NCBI GenBank assembly: GCA_031255755.1
Contig: JAIRRX010000002.1
Coordinates: forward strand, 1-35,433
Source: Prevotellaceae bacterium
GTDB lineage: Bacteria > Bacteroidota > Bacteroidia > Bacteroidales > UBA932
Direction of reading: 5' to 3'
Length of the DNA: 35,433 nucleotides
The notes under the pieces were generated by a model. The model worked only from the letters and a program-made list of their open reading frames with translations, was not told the origin of the DNA and ran no database searches. Position 1 is the first letter of the stretch. Every line of letters begins with the position of its first letter. Below are positions 9,153-19,534 of this stretch, one piece after another. A program made the position numbers and the translations under genes.

Positions 9153-10838
9153 TTATGGTATCAAATTCTGAACTTTGTCAAATGCCACATCATTTTGCGC
9201 TTTGGCTTTTAATGTTGCATCTTTTGCAAATGCATCCGTAAGATAACCTGTTATATTGTTTGTATTTCCTTCTTTTGCAGCAATTACTGCTTTAAGATAG
9301 GATGCTTTGCCTGTTGTATCTTTTACTTTTTCCAAAACGGTTTTTGCTCCGTTCAGGTTATTGTTCAAATATTTTGCCAATGCTTCGTTAAACGAATTTG
9401 TGCCTTCAAGCGTTGTTGCTGCAGCATTATAGTCGCCGTTAATTATGGCTACAGCTGCAAGATTCTGTTTTGCACATGTTGTATTTGCCTGCGCAAACGA
9501 TTTTGCTGCTTCGGCTGTGTTTCCGCTACGTAATTGAGTAACACCGATATTATTAATGATTTCGTTGTTCTTTTTACTTGCTGCGTTCAATAATTTTTGT
9601 GCGTCTTCGGTTTTGCCCTGTTTCAGAAGCATTGCAGCATAATTATTAATTGCGCGTTCGTCTTCGTATTTGTCTACAGCCTTTTTATAAATTTGGGCTT
9701 TTGTTTCATAATCATCTTCTTTTATCAAAGTTGCAGCATACAAAAGCGCATCGGCATCAAGATTGTTGATTCCTTGCGTTCCTACGAGAGCAAGAAGTTC
9801 TTCGTCGCTAAAGTTATTTACTTTTACTTTTGCCGTTAAAATCGAGCGGCGTAATTCCGGTAATACTTTTTCTTCAAGAACAGAAAAAACTTTTGACATA
9901 TTTCTGATTTCTCTTTCGCGAACAACAGGATCTTGATACATTGACAACACACGTAAAATCAAATCTTTATCGTCGATATTTGATTCGGAAACCAATTTTT
10001 GGAAACCGTCCCAGTCTTCAGCTGTATATTTCATTTCAGGCGCTCCTGATGGTTTTGTTTCTTTTCTTGAATACAATTTGTTAAATGCATCATTTGCGGT
10101 TTGTCCTCTTTCGTTTGACAATGTTTCATTGCGTTCAAGCTTACCTTCGGGTGATGCGTATGCCGATATTGACAATCCTTGATATTCAACTTTGTTACCA
10201 TCTGCAATAGCGTTATCAATAAAAGCCTTTAATTCTTTTATATCATCTTTGTTTAACTGATCTTTCTTTACATTTGATCTGTTCCAATCGTATTTTATTT
10301 GCGCTTCTTTTTCGCTGTAAGTAAACTTTTTATAGCTATCTTTTTGCAATTCTACAACACCGCTTCTGTCAACAAGCAACGCTGTTGCAATTGCGCCATT
10401 AGCCAATGGATACGGTTCGTCAAAATCGTATTCTTTGTTTTTGTACAACAATTTCGCCCGTAATTCCAAACGGCATTTTTCCATACCCGGAACATAGTCG
10501 AATTTTAATTTTTGATTTGCTTTTCCGCCTGTATTTTTGATTACTTCGTAATTGTCATAAACTTTTTCACCCTGTAATCTTTTTACAGTACCGGCAACTT
10601 CTCCACCTTGATAAACAAGCACAGGCAATAATTGCAAACCTGCTTTTTTGTTAAAATACTTTTCCGGAAATATTGCCGTCCATTCTGCTTCAATAGCATT
10701 TCCCTTAATCTCCAATTGTGTCGGCACACAAGTAACAGCCACATCTTTTGCTGCTTTTTTCATTTTCAGCGGGCTACTGCATGACATCATACCTAAAACC
10801 AATATGACAGTAGCTGCAAACGTTAATTTATTTTTCAT
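9153..10838 (-). CDS. Lipoprotein with OmpA-like segment and C-terminal TPR-like repeats
   Basis: Signal peptide with lipobox-like LVLGMMSC; LSISAYASPEGKLERNETLSNERGQTANDAF resembles OmpA-C (SAYAS.EG.x.N..LS..R); alanine-rich helical repeats in the C-terminal half. Confidence 0.7.
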   Translation of the reverse strand: MKNKLTFAATVILVLGMMSCSSPLKMKKAAKDVAVTCVPTQLEIKGNAIEAEWTAIFPEKYFNKKAGLQLLPVLVYQGGEVAGTVKRLQGEKVYDNYEVIKNTGGKANQKLKFDYVPGMEKCRLELRAKLLYKNKEYDFDEPYPLANGAIATALLVDRSGVVELQKDSYKKFTYSEKEAQIKYDWNRSNVKKDQLNKDDIKELKAFIDNAIADGNKVEYQGLSISAYASPEGKLERNETLSNERGQTANDAFNKLYSRKETKPSGAPEMKYTAEDWDGFQKLVSESNIDDKDLILRVLSMYQDPVVREREIRNMSKVFSVLEEKVLPELRRSILTAKVKVNNFSDEELLALVGTQGINNLDADALLYAATLIKEDDYETKAQIYKKAVDKYEDERAINNYAAMLLKQGKTEDAQKLLNAASKKNNEIINNIGVTQLRSGNTAEAAKSFAQANTTCAKQNLAAVAIINGDYNAAATTLEGTNSFNEALAKYLNNNLNGAKTVLEKVKDTTGKASYLKAVIAAKEGNTNNITGYLTDAFAKDATLKAKAQNDVAFDKVQNLIP

Positions 10839-10889
10839 AATTTTACTGTTAATTATTAATAATTATTCATTCATTTATTTTTGAAGACA

Positions 10890-10897
10890 CAAAGATA
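10890..10897 (-). promoter_or_regulatory. Bacteroidota-type -7 element (TATCTTTG) upstream of the lipoprotein gene
   Basis: Minus strand TATCTTTG about 50 bp upstream of the start at 10838. Confidence 0.55.
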
Positions 10898-10938
10898 AGT
10901 AATCTATTTTATATTTACTGTTAAAATGTTTTAACTAA

Positions 10939-12408
10939 TTAATCAACCTCAGGATTTAAATATGCATTATTTTGTCGTAATACAAATTTATTATCGTTAT
11001 CCTTTTCTAATGTTTTACCTGTAATATTCTGATTAGATTGTTGTTGCGTTTCTATTGCGATGTTCTTGCGTTTGAATGCAGGTTCATTTTCGAGTTGTAA
11101 AATCTCCTGTTTTTTTAATGCTGTCAACCGTCTTTTTTCAACAGTATTTTCATCATTATCCTGTTTTGCGTCAATAAATTCTTCAACATTCAAATTAAAA
11201 CTTTTATTTTTTACCTGTATTTCAATGTTATCTTTATCAAATTCATCATTATTTTCCGAAATGTCATCGTTAATCTGTGGCAAAATTTCATCATCTACAA
11301 ATTCGTCATCTTGATTTGTTGTATTATTAATCTCAAATTCAATGTATTGCTGTGTATTTTTTTCATCAACAGTAACAATTTCCGGAGGTTTTGGAATATC
11401 AAGTTCCGGAATATCATTCATTTCAAATCCTGTTGCTACAATTGTAATGCTCAATTCGTCATCAAGCGATTGGTCGTAAACCACACCACGTTTGATATTT
11501 TCAGCCGTTCCTGCTTCAAGTTGAATATAATTCATAATTTCACCGAGTTCAGCCAGCCTTATTTCTTTTGTTTCGCTCGAAGTGATATTTACAAGTATAT
11601 TTTTTGCTCCTTTTATCGAATTATTATTCAAAAGCGGAGATTTAAGCGCCGCATCAACAGCATCTATTGCGCGTTTTGCACCTGTACCGTATCCTGTTCC
11701 AAGTAGCGCTACACCACTGTTTTTCATTACTTTTTTCACATCTGCAAAATCAACGTTTATATAGCCTGATTTTGTAATTATTTCGGCAATACCTTTTGCA
11801 GCGCTTGCCAATATTTTATCAGCCTTTTTAAATCCATCGCGAAGCGGCAAATCTCCATACATTTCATATAATTTGTTATTGCTGATTAAAAGCAATGAAT
11901 CGACATGATTTTTCAATTCATTGATTCCTGCAATTGCTTTGCGGCGAGGATCAAGACCTTCGTCTTTAAATGGAAGCGTAACGATTGCCACCGTTAATAT
12001 GTCCATTTCTTTTGCAATCTTTGCGATAACAGGAGCCGCGCCTGTTCCTGTGCCTCCGCCCATTCCTGCTGTAATAAAAATCATTTCGGTATTATCGCTT
12101 AGTGCGGCTTTAATACTTTCAGCGCTCTCAATAGCAGCCTGTTTGCCTATTTCAGGATCACAGCCGGCGCCGCGTCCACGAGTAAGTTCGCATCCGAGTT
12201 GAATTTTAGTTTTTATCGGGCTGTCTTTTAATGCCTGCCCGTCAGTATTGCATATAGCAAAGTCAACTCCGACAATTCCCAAATCAGCCATATAATTTAC
12301 GGCATTATTTCCGCCACCGCCGACACCAATAACTTTTATTATTGCACCTTGCGACATATTCCACTCAGGGATAAAATTAAAATTCGTATCCATAAATATA
12401 TTTTTCAT
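10939..12408 (-). CDS. ftsZ: Cell division GTPase FtsZ
   Basis: GGGGNNAVNYM, tubulin signature GMGGGTGTGAAPVIA, long acidic linker, C-terminal peptide LRQNNAYLNPEVD. Confidence 0.98.
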   Translation of the reverse strand: MKNIFMDTNFNFIPEWNMSQGAIIKVIGVGGGGNNAVNYMADLGIVGVDFAICNTDGQALKDSPIKTKIQLGCELTRGRGAGCDPEIGKQAAIESAESIKAALSDNTEMIFITAGMGGGTGTGAAPVIAKIAKEMDILTVAIVTLPFKDEGLDPRRKAIAGINELKNHVDSLLLISNNKLYEMYGDLPLRDGFKKADKILASAAKGIAEIITKSGYINVDFADVKKVMKNSGVALLGTGYGTGAKRAIDAVDAALKSPLLNNNSIKGAKNILVNITSSETKEIRLAELGEIMNYIQLEAGTAENIKRGVVYDQSLDDELSITIVATGFEMNDIPELDIPKPPEIVTVDEKNTQQYIEFEINNTTNQDDEFVDDEILPQINDDISENNDEFDKDNIEIQVKNKSFNLNVEEFIDAKQDNDENTVEKRRLTALKKQEILQLENEPAFKRKNIAIETQQQSNQNITGKTLEKDNDNKFVLRQNNAYLNPEVD

Positions 12409-13688
12409 ACTGTATCATCATTACTAAACCATCTATCAAAACGTTTAAATTTCTCCATAATACCTTTCTTACTTCCCGCATCAGAAGATTCAGGAATCTT
12501 TTCCGTTTCTTCCAAATCAGGAATTTGCATTTCCTGATTTTGAGGAATAGAATTTTCATTTGCAAGACCTTCAATAATAAGCCCTACTACCGTAGAATAA
12601 AATGGTTGCGTAAACTGACTTCCCGAATCGCTACTCAAATAAACAGGTTTTCCTATGCGGGCATTCAAGCCTGTTTTCAGTTCGGCAAACTGTTTAAAAT
12701 TTGTCAACAGCGAACCTCCACCAGTGAATACTATTCCTGCATTTAATTTATCTGCATATCCGGATCTGTCTATCTCAAACATAATCGCGCCAAGTATTTC
12801 TTCCATACGGGCATCTATGATTTGCGATAAAGTTTTAAACGAAATTTCTTTTTTGCCATTTATAGAAAAATATATATTTTCCGAAGACAGATTGCCAAGA
12901 CATGAACCGTGCTGTATTTTTATTGCCTCAGCAGTTCGTAGCAATATTCCGCAACCCTTTTTTATATCTTCGGTAACAATATTTCCTCCAAACGGAATTA
13001 CTGCTGTATGACGAATTACTTTATCGTGAAAAACGACCAAATCGCTTGTACCGCCGCCAATGTCAACCAAAGCCACGCCCAATTCTTTTTCATCTTCTTC
13101 GAGTACGGCAGCGGCAGACGCAATCGGTTCGAGAATCAAACTGTTTAATTTAAGTTTTACCTTTTCGTTGTCCAAGCATTGTCTGATAATATCTGTTGAA
13201 ATGGTTTTTCCTATTACGATGTGATAATTTCCTGTTAGTTCCTTGCCCAACATCCCGACAGGTTTTCTTATATCCATTTTGTCATCAATGTTGTAGCTTT
13301 GCGGAATAACATGCAAAATTTCCTCTCCCGGTTCCATTCGCAATGATTGCATTTTGGACTGTAATGCATCAATTTCATCCTGTGTTATTTGTAATCTTTC
13401 ATTAGCACGCAGTTCTTTAACACTTTCACACACGCATCTTATGTGCTGTCCTGCGATTCCCACATAAACTTCGGAAAAATCAAGTCCCGATTCTAATTTT
13501 AATTCATCAACAGACTTTTTTATTAACTCCGTTACTTCTTTCAAATTTTCAACTTCGCCACGTACAATTCCTGTTGATGGAATTTCACAACTTCCCAAAA
13601 TTCTGTAACGTTCAGAATCTGTTTTTTCTCCTATCAAAGCAACAATCTTTGTTGTACCAAGATCAATTGCGGCAATGTAATTTTTCAT
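12405..13688 (-). CDS. ftsA: Cell division protein FtsA
   Basis: AAIDLGTTKIVALIGE, VDIGGGTSDLVVF, FTGGGSLL, C-terminal amphipathic MEKFKRFDRWF; overlaps the ftsZ start by 4 nt. Confidence 0.96.
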   Translation of the reverse strand: MKNYIAAIDLGTTKIVALIGEKTDSERYRILGSCEIPSTGIVRGEVENLKEVTELIKKSVDELKLESGLDFSEVYVGIAGQHIRCVCESVKELRANERLQITQDEIDALQSKMQSLRMEPGEEILHVIPQSYNIDDKMDIRKPVGMLGKELTGNYHIVIGKTISTDIIRQCLDNEKVKLKLNSLILEPIASAAAVLEEDEKELGVALVDIGGGTSDLVVFHDKVIRHTAVIPFGGNIVTEDIKKGCGILLRTAEAIKIQHGSCLGNLSSENIYFSINGKKEISFKTLSQIIDARMEEILGAIMFEIDRSGYADKLNAGIVFTGGGSLLTNFKQFAELKTGLNARIGKPVYLSSDSGSQFTQPFYSTVVGLIIEGLANENSIPQNQEMQIPDLEETEKIPESSDAGSKKGIMEKFKRFDRWFSNDDTV

Positions 13689-13692
13689 ATCT

Positions 13693-14472
13693 TTATTTTT
13701 TACAAATTATTTGATTTTTATATTCTATATTTATGATTTTATATTTGTCCCAACCTATTGCGGGCATTGCGTATTTATAAAATTTTTGTAATTTATTTAA
13801 TTTCGATTTAAAATTGTTCAAACTGCCGAGTTTAACAACATGTTCGGTAATTTGGGGAATTATTTCAATCTTATTGTTTGTTACATTAATTTGTTCTATC
13901 ATATTATTCCAAAAAGCATCTTTTTTCAGAAAAACGGCAAATTCATAAAGTTGCTTAAGAAATTTTCCGCTTTCATTTTCAGGAATATAACCTGTAAAAT
14001 CTGTTGATGGAATTGATGATATTTTTCCTGTAATAATCGGAATATTTAAATTCGGTTTGGGTGAAAGCGGAAAAATATATCCCGTATCGTCAATATAACA
14101 GCGTATATTTTCGCACTGTATCCGCACAACAGGATTTCTTTGAGCAATTTCCACATTTAAGTTTGCATCTATGGTTGTGTACACACTTATTGATTTGATT
14201 GCTTTGTTTTTACTTAACACCTGTTTTAATTTTGAAATGTTGATTTTATTCAACTGTTCGCCAATGATTTTTTCACCGCAGTTTAATAATATGGATTTGA
14301 TATTGCTTGCAGTAATAAATGAAGATTCGCTGTCATTATTTATGATAACCTTAATGTTTTTGCATATCAATGTTTGCTCTCTGTCATCAACAAAAGCAAA
14401 TGTAACAAGCAAATATGCGATAATTGCCGTTGTGGTCAAAGTTGCCAATATGTATTTTACCGATTTATTCAT
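13693..14472 (-). CDS. ftsQ: Cell division protein FtsQ
   Basis: Single N-terminal TM, POTRA-like VEIAQRNPVVRIQ...YIDDTGYIFPLS; sits between murC and ftsA. Confidence 0.88.
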   Translation of the reverse strand: MNKSVKYILATLTTTAIIAYLLVTFAFVDDREQTLICKNIKVIINNDSESSFITASNIKSILLNCGEKIIGEQLNKINISKLKQVLSKNKAIKSISVYTTIDANLNVEIAQRNPVVRIQCENIRCYIDDTGYIFPLSPKPNLNIPIITGKISSIPSTDFTGYIPENESGKFLKQLYEFAVFLKKDAFWNNMIEQINVTNNKIEIIPQITEHVVKLGSLNNFKSKLNKLQKFYKYAMPAIGWDKYKIINIEYKNQIICKK

Positions 14473-15859
14473 GGCATATTTTTGTTTCTAAATTCAATTT
14501 TTCATTCAACATTTTTGTTATCGGTTCGACAAACAAATCAATATCGCCTGCACCCAAAGTCAGCAATATGTCAAATTTTTTGCTGCTTACGATATTCATC
14601 AATTCATTTTTTTTGCACAATATTTTTTCTCTGCACTGCACTTTATCAAAAATTATTTTTGATGTTATTCCATCTATCGGAAGTTCACGAGCGGGATAAA
14701 TATCAAGCAATATCAATTCATCGGCAAGACTCAAACTTTCTGCAAAACCATCGGCAAAATCACGTGTGCGCGTATATAAATGCGGTTGAAAAATTGCAGT
14801 TATCTTTCGTCCTGTAAACATATTTCTTATTGATGTTATTGTTGCTTTTAATTCTTCGGGATGATGTGCATAATCGTCAATATATGTCAATTTTGGCGTG
14901 TTTATCTTTACATCCATTCTGCGTTTTACTCCTGTAAAATCAGTAAGAGCATTTTTCAGTTTTTGTTCGTCAATTCCGACTGTCCATGCTAATGCAGTTG
15001 CGGCAATTGCATTTTCAACATTAATTAATCCGGGAACTCCAAGTTTGCAGTTGCGTATTTTTTTATCAGGTAAATTAATATCAAAAACATAACACCCGTC
15101 ATTGCACGGTTTAATATCGGATGCATAAAAATCACATGGTTCGCTGCATGAATAAGTATAAATATTAATATTGCTTTTCGGCAAATCTATTTCTATTCCT
15201 TTTTTGATTATAAGCGTTCCGCCTGATTTTATTTGAGAAACAAATTTACCAAAAGCGTTACGCATTGCATCAATATTTCCATAAATGTCCAAATGGTCGG
15301 CATCTGTTGCCGTAACTACCGCAGCATCAGGGAAAAGTTGCAAAAATGAACGGTCAAACTCATCTGCTTCGGCAACTAAATTATTGCTTTGCGATAATAG
15401 CAAATTTGAATTGTAATTTTTGGAAATTCCACCCAAAAATGCATTACAGCCATCTGCGGCAACTGTCAATATATGCGCTAAAAGCGATGATGTACTTGTT
15501 TTTCCGTGAGTTCCTGCAATTGCAAATGTATGTTTGTCATTTGCAATCAGTCCGAGCGCTTTTGAACGTTTTACGATATTAAAATTATTCGACGTAAAAT
15601 AGTTCAATTCGCTGTGTTCCTTCGGCACTGCGGGAGTATATATAATCAAAGTATGTTCGGCGTTTTTACAATTTTCCGGAATTAAAGCAATGTTATCTTC
15701 ATAATGGATATAAATATTTTCGCTTTCGAGTTCCTGCGTAAGCGTTGATTTTATTCTGTCATAACCTGCAACAAAAAATCCGTAGTGCTTGTAATATCGG
15801 GCTAAAGCGCTCATCCCGATTCCTCCGATTCCGATTAAATATACTGCATTTGGATTCAT
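14465..15859 (-). CDS. murC: UDP-N-acetylmuramate--L-alanine ligase
   Basis: YLIGIGGIGMSALARYYK, GTHGKTSTSSLLAHIL, IDDYAHHPEELKATI, FQPHLYTRT. Confidence 0.97.
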   Translation of the reverse strand: MNPNAVYLIGIGGIGMSALARYYKHYGFFVAGYDRIKSTLTQELESENIYIHYEDNIALIPENCKNAEHTLIIYTPAVPKEHSELNYFTSNNFNIVKRSKALGLIANDKHTFAIAGTHGKTSTSSLLAHILTVAADGCNAFLGGISKNYNSNLLLSQSNNLVAEADEFDRSFLQLFPDAAVVTATDADHLDIYGNIDAMRNAFGKFVSQIKSGGTLIIKKGIEIDLPKSNINIYTYSCSEPCDFYASDIKPCNDGCYVFDINLPDKKIRNCKLGVPGLINVENAIAATALAWTVGIDEQKLKNALTDFTGVKRRMDVKINTPKLTYIDDYAHHPEELKATITSIRNMFTGRKITAIFQPHLYTRTRDFADGFAESLSLADELILLDIYPARELPIDGITSKIIFDKVQCREKILCKKNELMNIVSSKKFDILLTLGAGDIDLFVEPITKMLNEKLNLETKICHE

Positions 15860-16968
15860 TATCTTATAAGTTTTAAAATTTCATCAACAATATTCTCGGC
15901 TGCATTCGGCATTGCAAGTTTTGATATGTTATTTCCTAACATGTTCATTTTTTCTTCACTGCTTAATATTTGCAAAACGGTATCAATCAAATCATTTTGC
16001 GCATCGTTGTCATTTACTTTTATGGCTGCATCCTTATTGACCAGCGCCATCGCATTTTTTGTTTGATGGTCTTCGGAAACATTTGGAGATGGAACTAAAA
16101 TACAGGGTTTTGCAACAATGCAAAGTTCCGAAATTGTTCCTGCCCCCGCACGAGATATAATAATATCGGCAGCAGCAAAAGCCAAATCCATTCTGTATAT
16201 AAAATCAAAAACCTTTGTATTGTTCAAAGCCGAATAAGCAACTTCATCTTGCGCCTGCATAAAACCGCTTTTTCCTGTTTGCCAAATTAATTGAATATTA
16301 TTGTTATTTATTCTGCGTAATTCTTTGAGTATAACCGTATTTAGTGTGCGAGCGCCAAGACTTCCGCCGATAACCAGCAATGTTTTTTTGGATTTGTCAA
16401 TATTGAAAAATTCATAAGCCTCCTTTTCCAGATTTCTAACATCAAACAAATCCTGACGAACAGGATTGCCTGTGATAACTATTTTTTGTTTTGGAAAAAA
16501 CTTATCCATTCCGTTATAAGCGACACATATTTTTTTTGCATTTTTTGCCAGCAGTTTATTGGTTAAACCTGCATAAGAATTTTGTTCCTGAATCAAAGTC
16601 GGAATTCCAAGTTTAGCCGCAGCACGCAAAGTCGGCGCACTTGCGTATCCGCCAACGCCAATAACAACATCAGGCGCAAAATCCTGTATTATTTTTTTCG
16701 CGCAGTTCAGACTTTTCATGAATTTAAATGGAACCGCAAAGTTTTTAAGAGTAAATCGCCGTTGCAATCCAACAACAGGCAATCCTATAATTTTGTAACC
16801 TGCAGCAGGTATTTTTTCCATTTCCATTCGTCCTGTTGCGCCTACAAACAAAATATCAATATCAGGATTGCGTTTTTTCAAGGTATTGGCAATTGACACA
16901 GCAGGATAAATATGTCCGCCCGTACCGCCGCCACTAATGATTATTTTTATTTTTTTATTGTTATCCAT
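15859..16968 (-). CDS. murG: Undecaprenyldiphospho-muramoylpentapeptide beta-N-acetylglucosaminyltransferase
   Basis: IISGGGTGGHIYPAVSIA, GVGGYASAPTL, IQEQNSYAGLTNK, ISRAGAGTISEL. Confidence 0.97.
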   Translation of the reverse strand: MDNNKKIKIIISGGGTGGHIYPAVSIANTLKKRNPDIDILFVGATGRMEMEKIPAAGYKIIGLPVVGLQRRFTLKNFAVPFKFMKSLNCAKKIIQDFAPDVVIGVGGYASAPTLRAAAKLGIPTLIQEQNSYAGLTNKLLAKNAKKICVAYNGMDKFFPKQKIVITGNPVRQDLFDVRNLEKEAYEFFNIDKSKKTLLVIGGSLGARTLNTVILKELRRINNNNIQLIWQTGKSGFMQAQDEVAYSALNNTKVFDFIYRMDLAFAAADIIISRAGAGTISELCIVAKPCILVPSPNVSEDHQTKNAMALVNKDAAIKVNDNDAQNDLIDTVLQILSSEEKMNMLGNNISKLAMPNAAENIVDEILKLIR

Positions 16969-18181
16969 TGTATTCTATTGTTTTTTCGTTGATGTCGTTT
17001 GGTATATATTTTTCATCATCAGATTGTTGTTTTGACGTTTCCTGAAGATTTGCCGCTCTGCTTACGGATAAGATAATTCCAAATGCTATTCCCGTAAACA
17101 ACATTGATGTTCCTCCGCGGCTTATGAATGGCAATGTTTGTCCGGTAACGGCAAAAACGCCGGTCGCAACAGCCATGTGTAACATAGCCTGAAAAACTAC
17201 CATCAGCATTAAGCCCAAGACGGTAACAGACGAAAATATTCGCGTACATTTTTTTGCAATTATCGCTGCTCGATATAATAGAACCATATATATTATCAGT
17301 AACAGTATTCCGGAGAAAAGTCCGTATTCTTCGATAATTATTGAATAAATAAAATCAGAATCGGCATGAGGCAACGAATAACGCTGAGTACTGTTTCCTG
17401 GTCCTTTGCCGACAAGTCCTCCCGAAGCAACCGCAACTTTTGCTTTGTAAGCTTGTGTATTTTCATTTACCTGATTATTGGTATTTTCGATTTTATTTGG
17501 ATTGGCAATTCTATTTCTTAATCCCATAGATACACGTGGCGGCCAGCCGATTGTAAGTCCCAGTATAACCAACAAAGTCAAACCCGCTAATGCCAGTCCG
17601 AACACTTTGAATAAATGTTTTACTTTTAAGCCGCCTATAAAAAGTATTGACATACAAATAATTCCGAGCAATAATCCCATTGATATTCCCGAAACAAAAG
17701 TAAGTACACAAATTGTTCCGATTGGTAAAATAATTTTTTTAAATACATCCTTAAAATTATCAAAAACATTATCTTCCAAAATGCTTGCGAGATATAACAC
17801 AACGCTTATTTTTGCTACTTCAACAGGCTGAAACTTTATACTTCCTATTGCAATCCAGCGTGTAGCTTCGTTTATCTTTACGCCAAAAAATGACATGTAC
17901 ACAAGCAAACCAATACTGACAGCAAGCAATACTGTTGAAAAATTTTTATACACAGAAACAGGAATTCGATGGCAAATAAATAGTATTGCAAGACCCGCAA
18001 TTAAAAATATCACATGGCGGTTAATAAAATACCAGTGAACACTATGACGATAACCATCCATTTCGGCTACTTTGGTTGCAGTAGAATACGCTACAGGTAT
18101 TGAAAGAAAAACCAAAAGAAGAATTATTCTCCAAATAATTTTATCGCCGTCCAACTGTATTTTATTTAATAAATATTTCAT
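16961..18181 (-). CDS. ftsW: Peptidoglycan glycosyltransferase FtsW (SEDS family)
   Basis: Polytopic protein with RYSLPHADSDFIYSIIIEEYGL and TGQTLPFISRGGTSMLFTG. Confidence 0.95.
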   Translation of the reverse strand: MKYLLNKIQLDGDKIIWRIILLLVFLSIPVAYSTATKVAEMDGYRHSVHWYFINRHVIFLIAGLAILFICHRIPVSVYKNFSTVLLAVSIGLLVYMSFFGVKINEATRWIAIGSIKFQPVEVAKISVVLYLASILEDNVFDNFKDVFKKIILPIGTICVLTFVSGISMGLLLGIICMSILFIGGLKVKHLFKVFGLALAGLTLLVILGLTIGWPPRVSMGLRNRIANPNKIENTNNQVNENTQAYKAKVAVASGGLVGKGPGNSTQRYSLPHADSDFIYSIIIEEYGLFSGILLLIIYMVLLYRAAIIAKKCTRIFSSVTVLGLMLMVVFQAMLHMAVATGVFAVTGQTLPFISRGGTSMLFTGIAFGIILSVSRAANLQETSKQQSDDEKYIPNDINEKTIEYNG

Positions 18182-18192
18182 AAATTTTAATA

Positions 18193-19527
18193 TTATAAGT
18201 TCCTAACAGCCTGTTTAAATTGTCTGCCTCTGTCTTCGTAATTTTCAAATAAATCAAAGCTTGCACAAGCCGGCGACAATAAAACTGTATCTCCTGCGTA
18301 TGCAAGTTCATACGATTTTTCAACAGCATCTTTTGCCGAATGTGTTTCTGTTATAATAGGAACTGCATCTTTGAAAAATGAAATAATTTTTGAATTGTCA
18401 ACGCCCAAACAAACTATTGCACGTACCTTTTCTTTTACCAAATCAATGATTTCGCTGTAATCGTTACCTTTGTCGGTGCCGCCTGCAATCCATATAATTT
18501 TACCGTTTATACTGTCTAATGCATACCACACGGAATTTACGTTTGTGGCTTTGGAGTCGTTTATAAATTTTATTCCTCCCATGCTCAACACAAATTCCAA
18601 CCGATGTTCTACGCCTTTGAATGTTGAAAGACTTTGACGTATTATTTCGTTTTTGATGTCAAGTACTTTGCCTGTAATTGCGGCTGCCATTGAGTTATAA
18701 ATATTGTGCCTGCCTTTCAGCGACAAATCATCAACCAGTATAGAAAAAGTACCTGTGTTAACTTTCGCATACAGCGAATTATCTTCAACATGCGAACCCT
18801 GCTCAACATTTGTACGTTGCGAAAATGGTAACATTTTTGCTTTTGACACGATTTTTTCGATATGCTCCATCGTTATTTTATCGTCGGCGCAAAATATAAA
18901 ACAGTCGTCATCGCTCATATTTTGTATGATTCTGAATTTTGAACGGGCATAATTTTCCAATTTATAATCGTATCTGTCTAAATGGTCTGGCGTAATATTC
19001 AACAAAACGGCAATATCGGCTTTAAATTCAAACATCCCATCAAGTTGAAAACTACTCAATTCCAACACATAATAATCGTGATTTTCCGTTGCAACCTGCA
19101 TCGCAAAACTTTTACCGATATTACCTGCCAATCCAACGTTTATTCCTGCATTCTTCAAAAGAAAATGTATAAGCGTTGCAGTGGTTGTTTTACCGTTACT
19201 GCCTGTAACACAGATTTTTTTTGCATTACAGTAGCGTCCTGCAAATTCGATTTCGGAAATTATATTTATTCCTTTTTCTTTTATCTTTGTAAAAACAGGC
19301 GCTTTATCTGGAATACCCGGACTTTTTATTATTTCATCAGCATTTAATATTTTATTTTCAGTATGTTTATTTTCTTCAAAATCAATATTATATTCCAAAA
19401 GTATTTTTTTGTATTCATCTTTTATTTTTCCTTTATCGGAAATGAATACATCAAAATTTTTTATTTTGGCTAAAATCGCCGAGCCAATTCCACTTTCTCC
19501 TCCGCCTAAAATTACTATCCTTTTCAT
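18193..19527 (-). CDS. murD: UDP-N-acetylmuramoylalanine--D-glutamate ligase
   Basis: ILGGGESGIGSAILA, VTGSNGKTTTATLIHFLL, LNITPDHLDRYD, NDSKATNVNSVWYAL, LLSPACASFDLFENYEDRG. Confidence 0.97.
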   Translation of the reverse strand: MKRIVILGGGESGIGSAILAKIKNFDVFISDKGKIKDEYKKILLEYNIDFEENKHTENKILNADEIIKSPGIPDKAPVFTKIKEKGINIISEIEFAGRYCNAKKICVTGSNGKTTTATLIHFLLKNAGINVGLAGNIGKSFAMQVATENHDYYVLELSSFQLDGMFEFKADIAVLLNITPDHLDRYDYKLENYARSKFRIIQNMSDDDCFIFCADDKITMEHIEKIVSKAKMLPFSQRTNVEQGSHVEDNSLYAKVNTGTFSILVDDLSLKGRHNIYNSMAAAITGKVLDIKNEIIRQSLSTFKGVEHRLEFVLSMGGIKFINDSKATNVNSVWYALDSINGKIIWIAGGTDKGNDYSEIIDLVKEKVRAIVCLGVDNSKIISFFKDAVPIITETHSAKDAVEKSYELAYAGDTVLLSPACASFDLFENYEDRGRQFKQAVRNL

Positions 19528-19534
19528 ATTCGGT

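Noticed and set aside
11311-11706. 131 aa plus-strand ORF opposite ftsZ
   Set aside because: Antisense shadow of ftsZ, rich in C/F/N/K, no domain resemblance.
14374-14817. 147 aa plus-strand ORF opposite ftsQ/murC
   Set aside because: Antisense to two confident genes, no plausible product.
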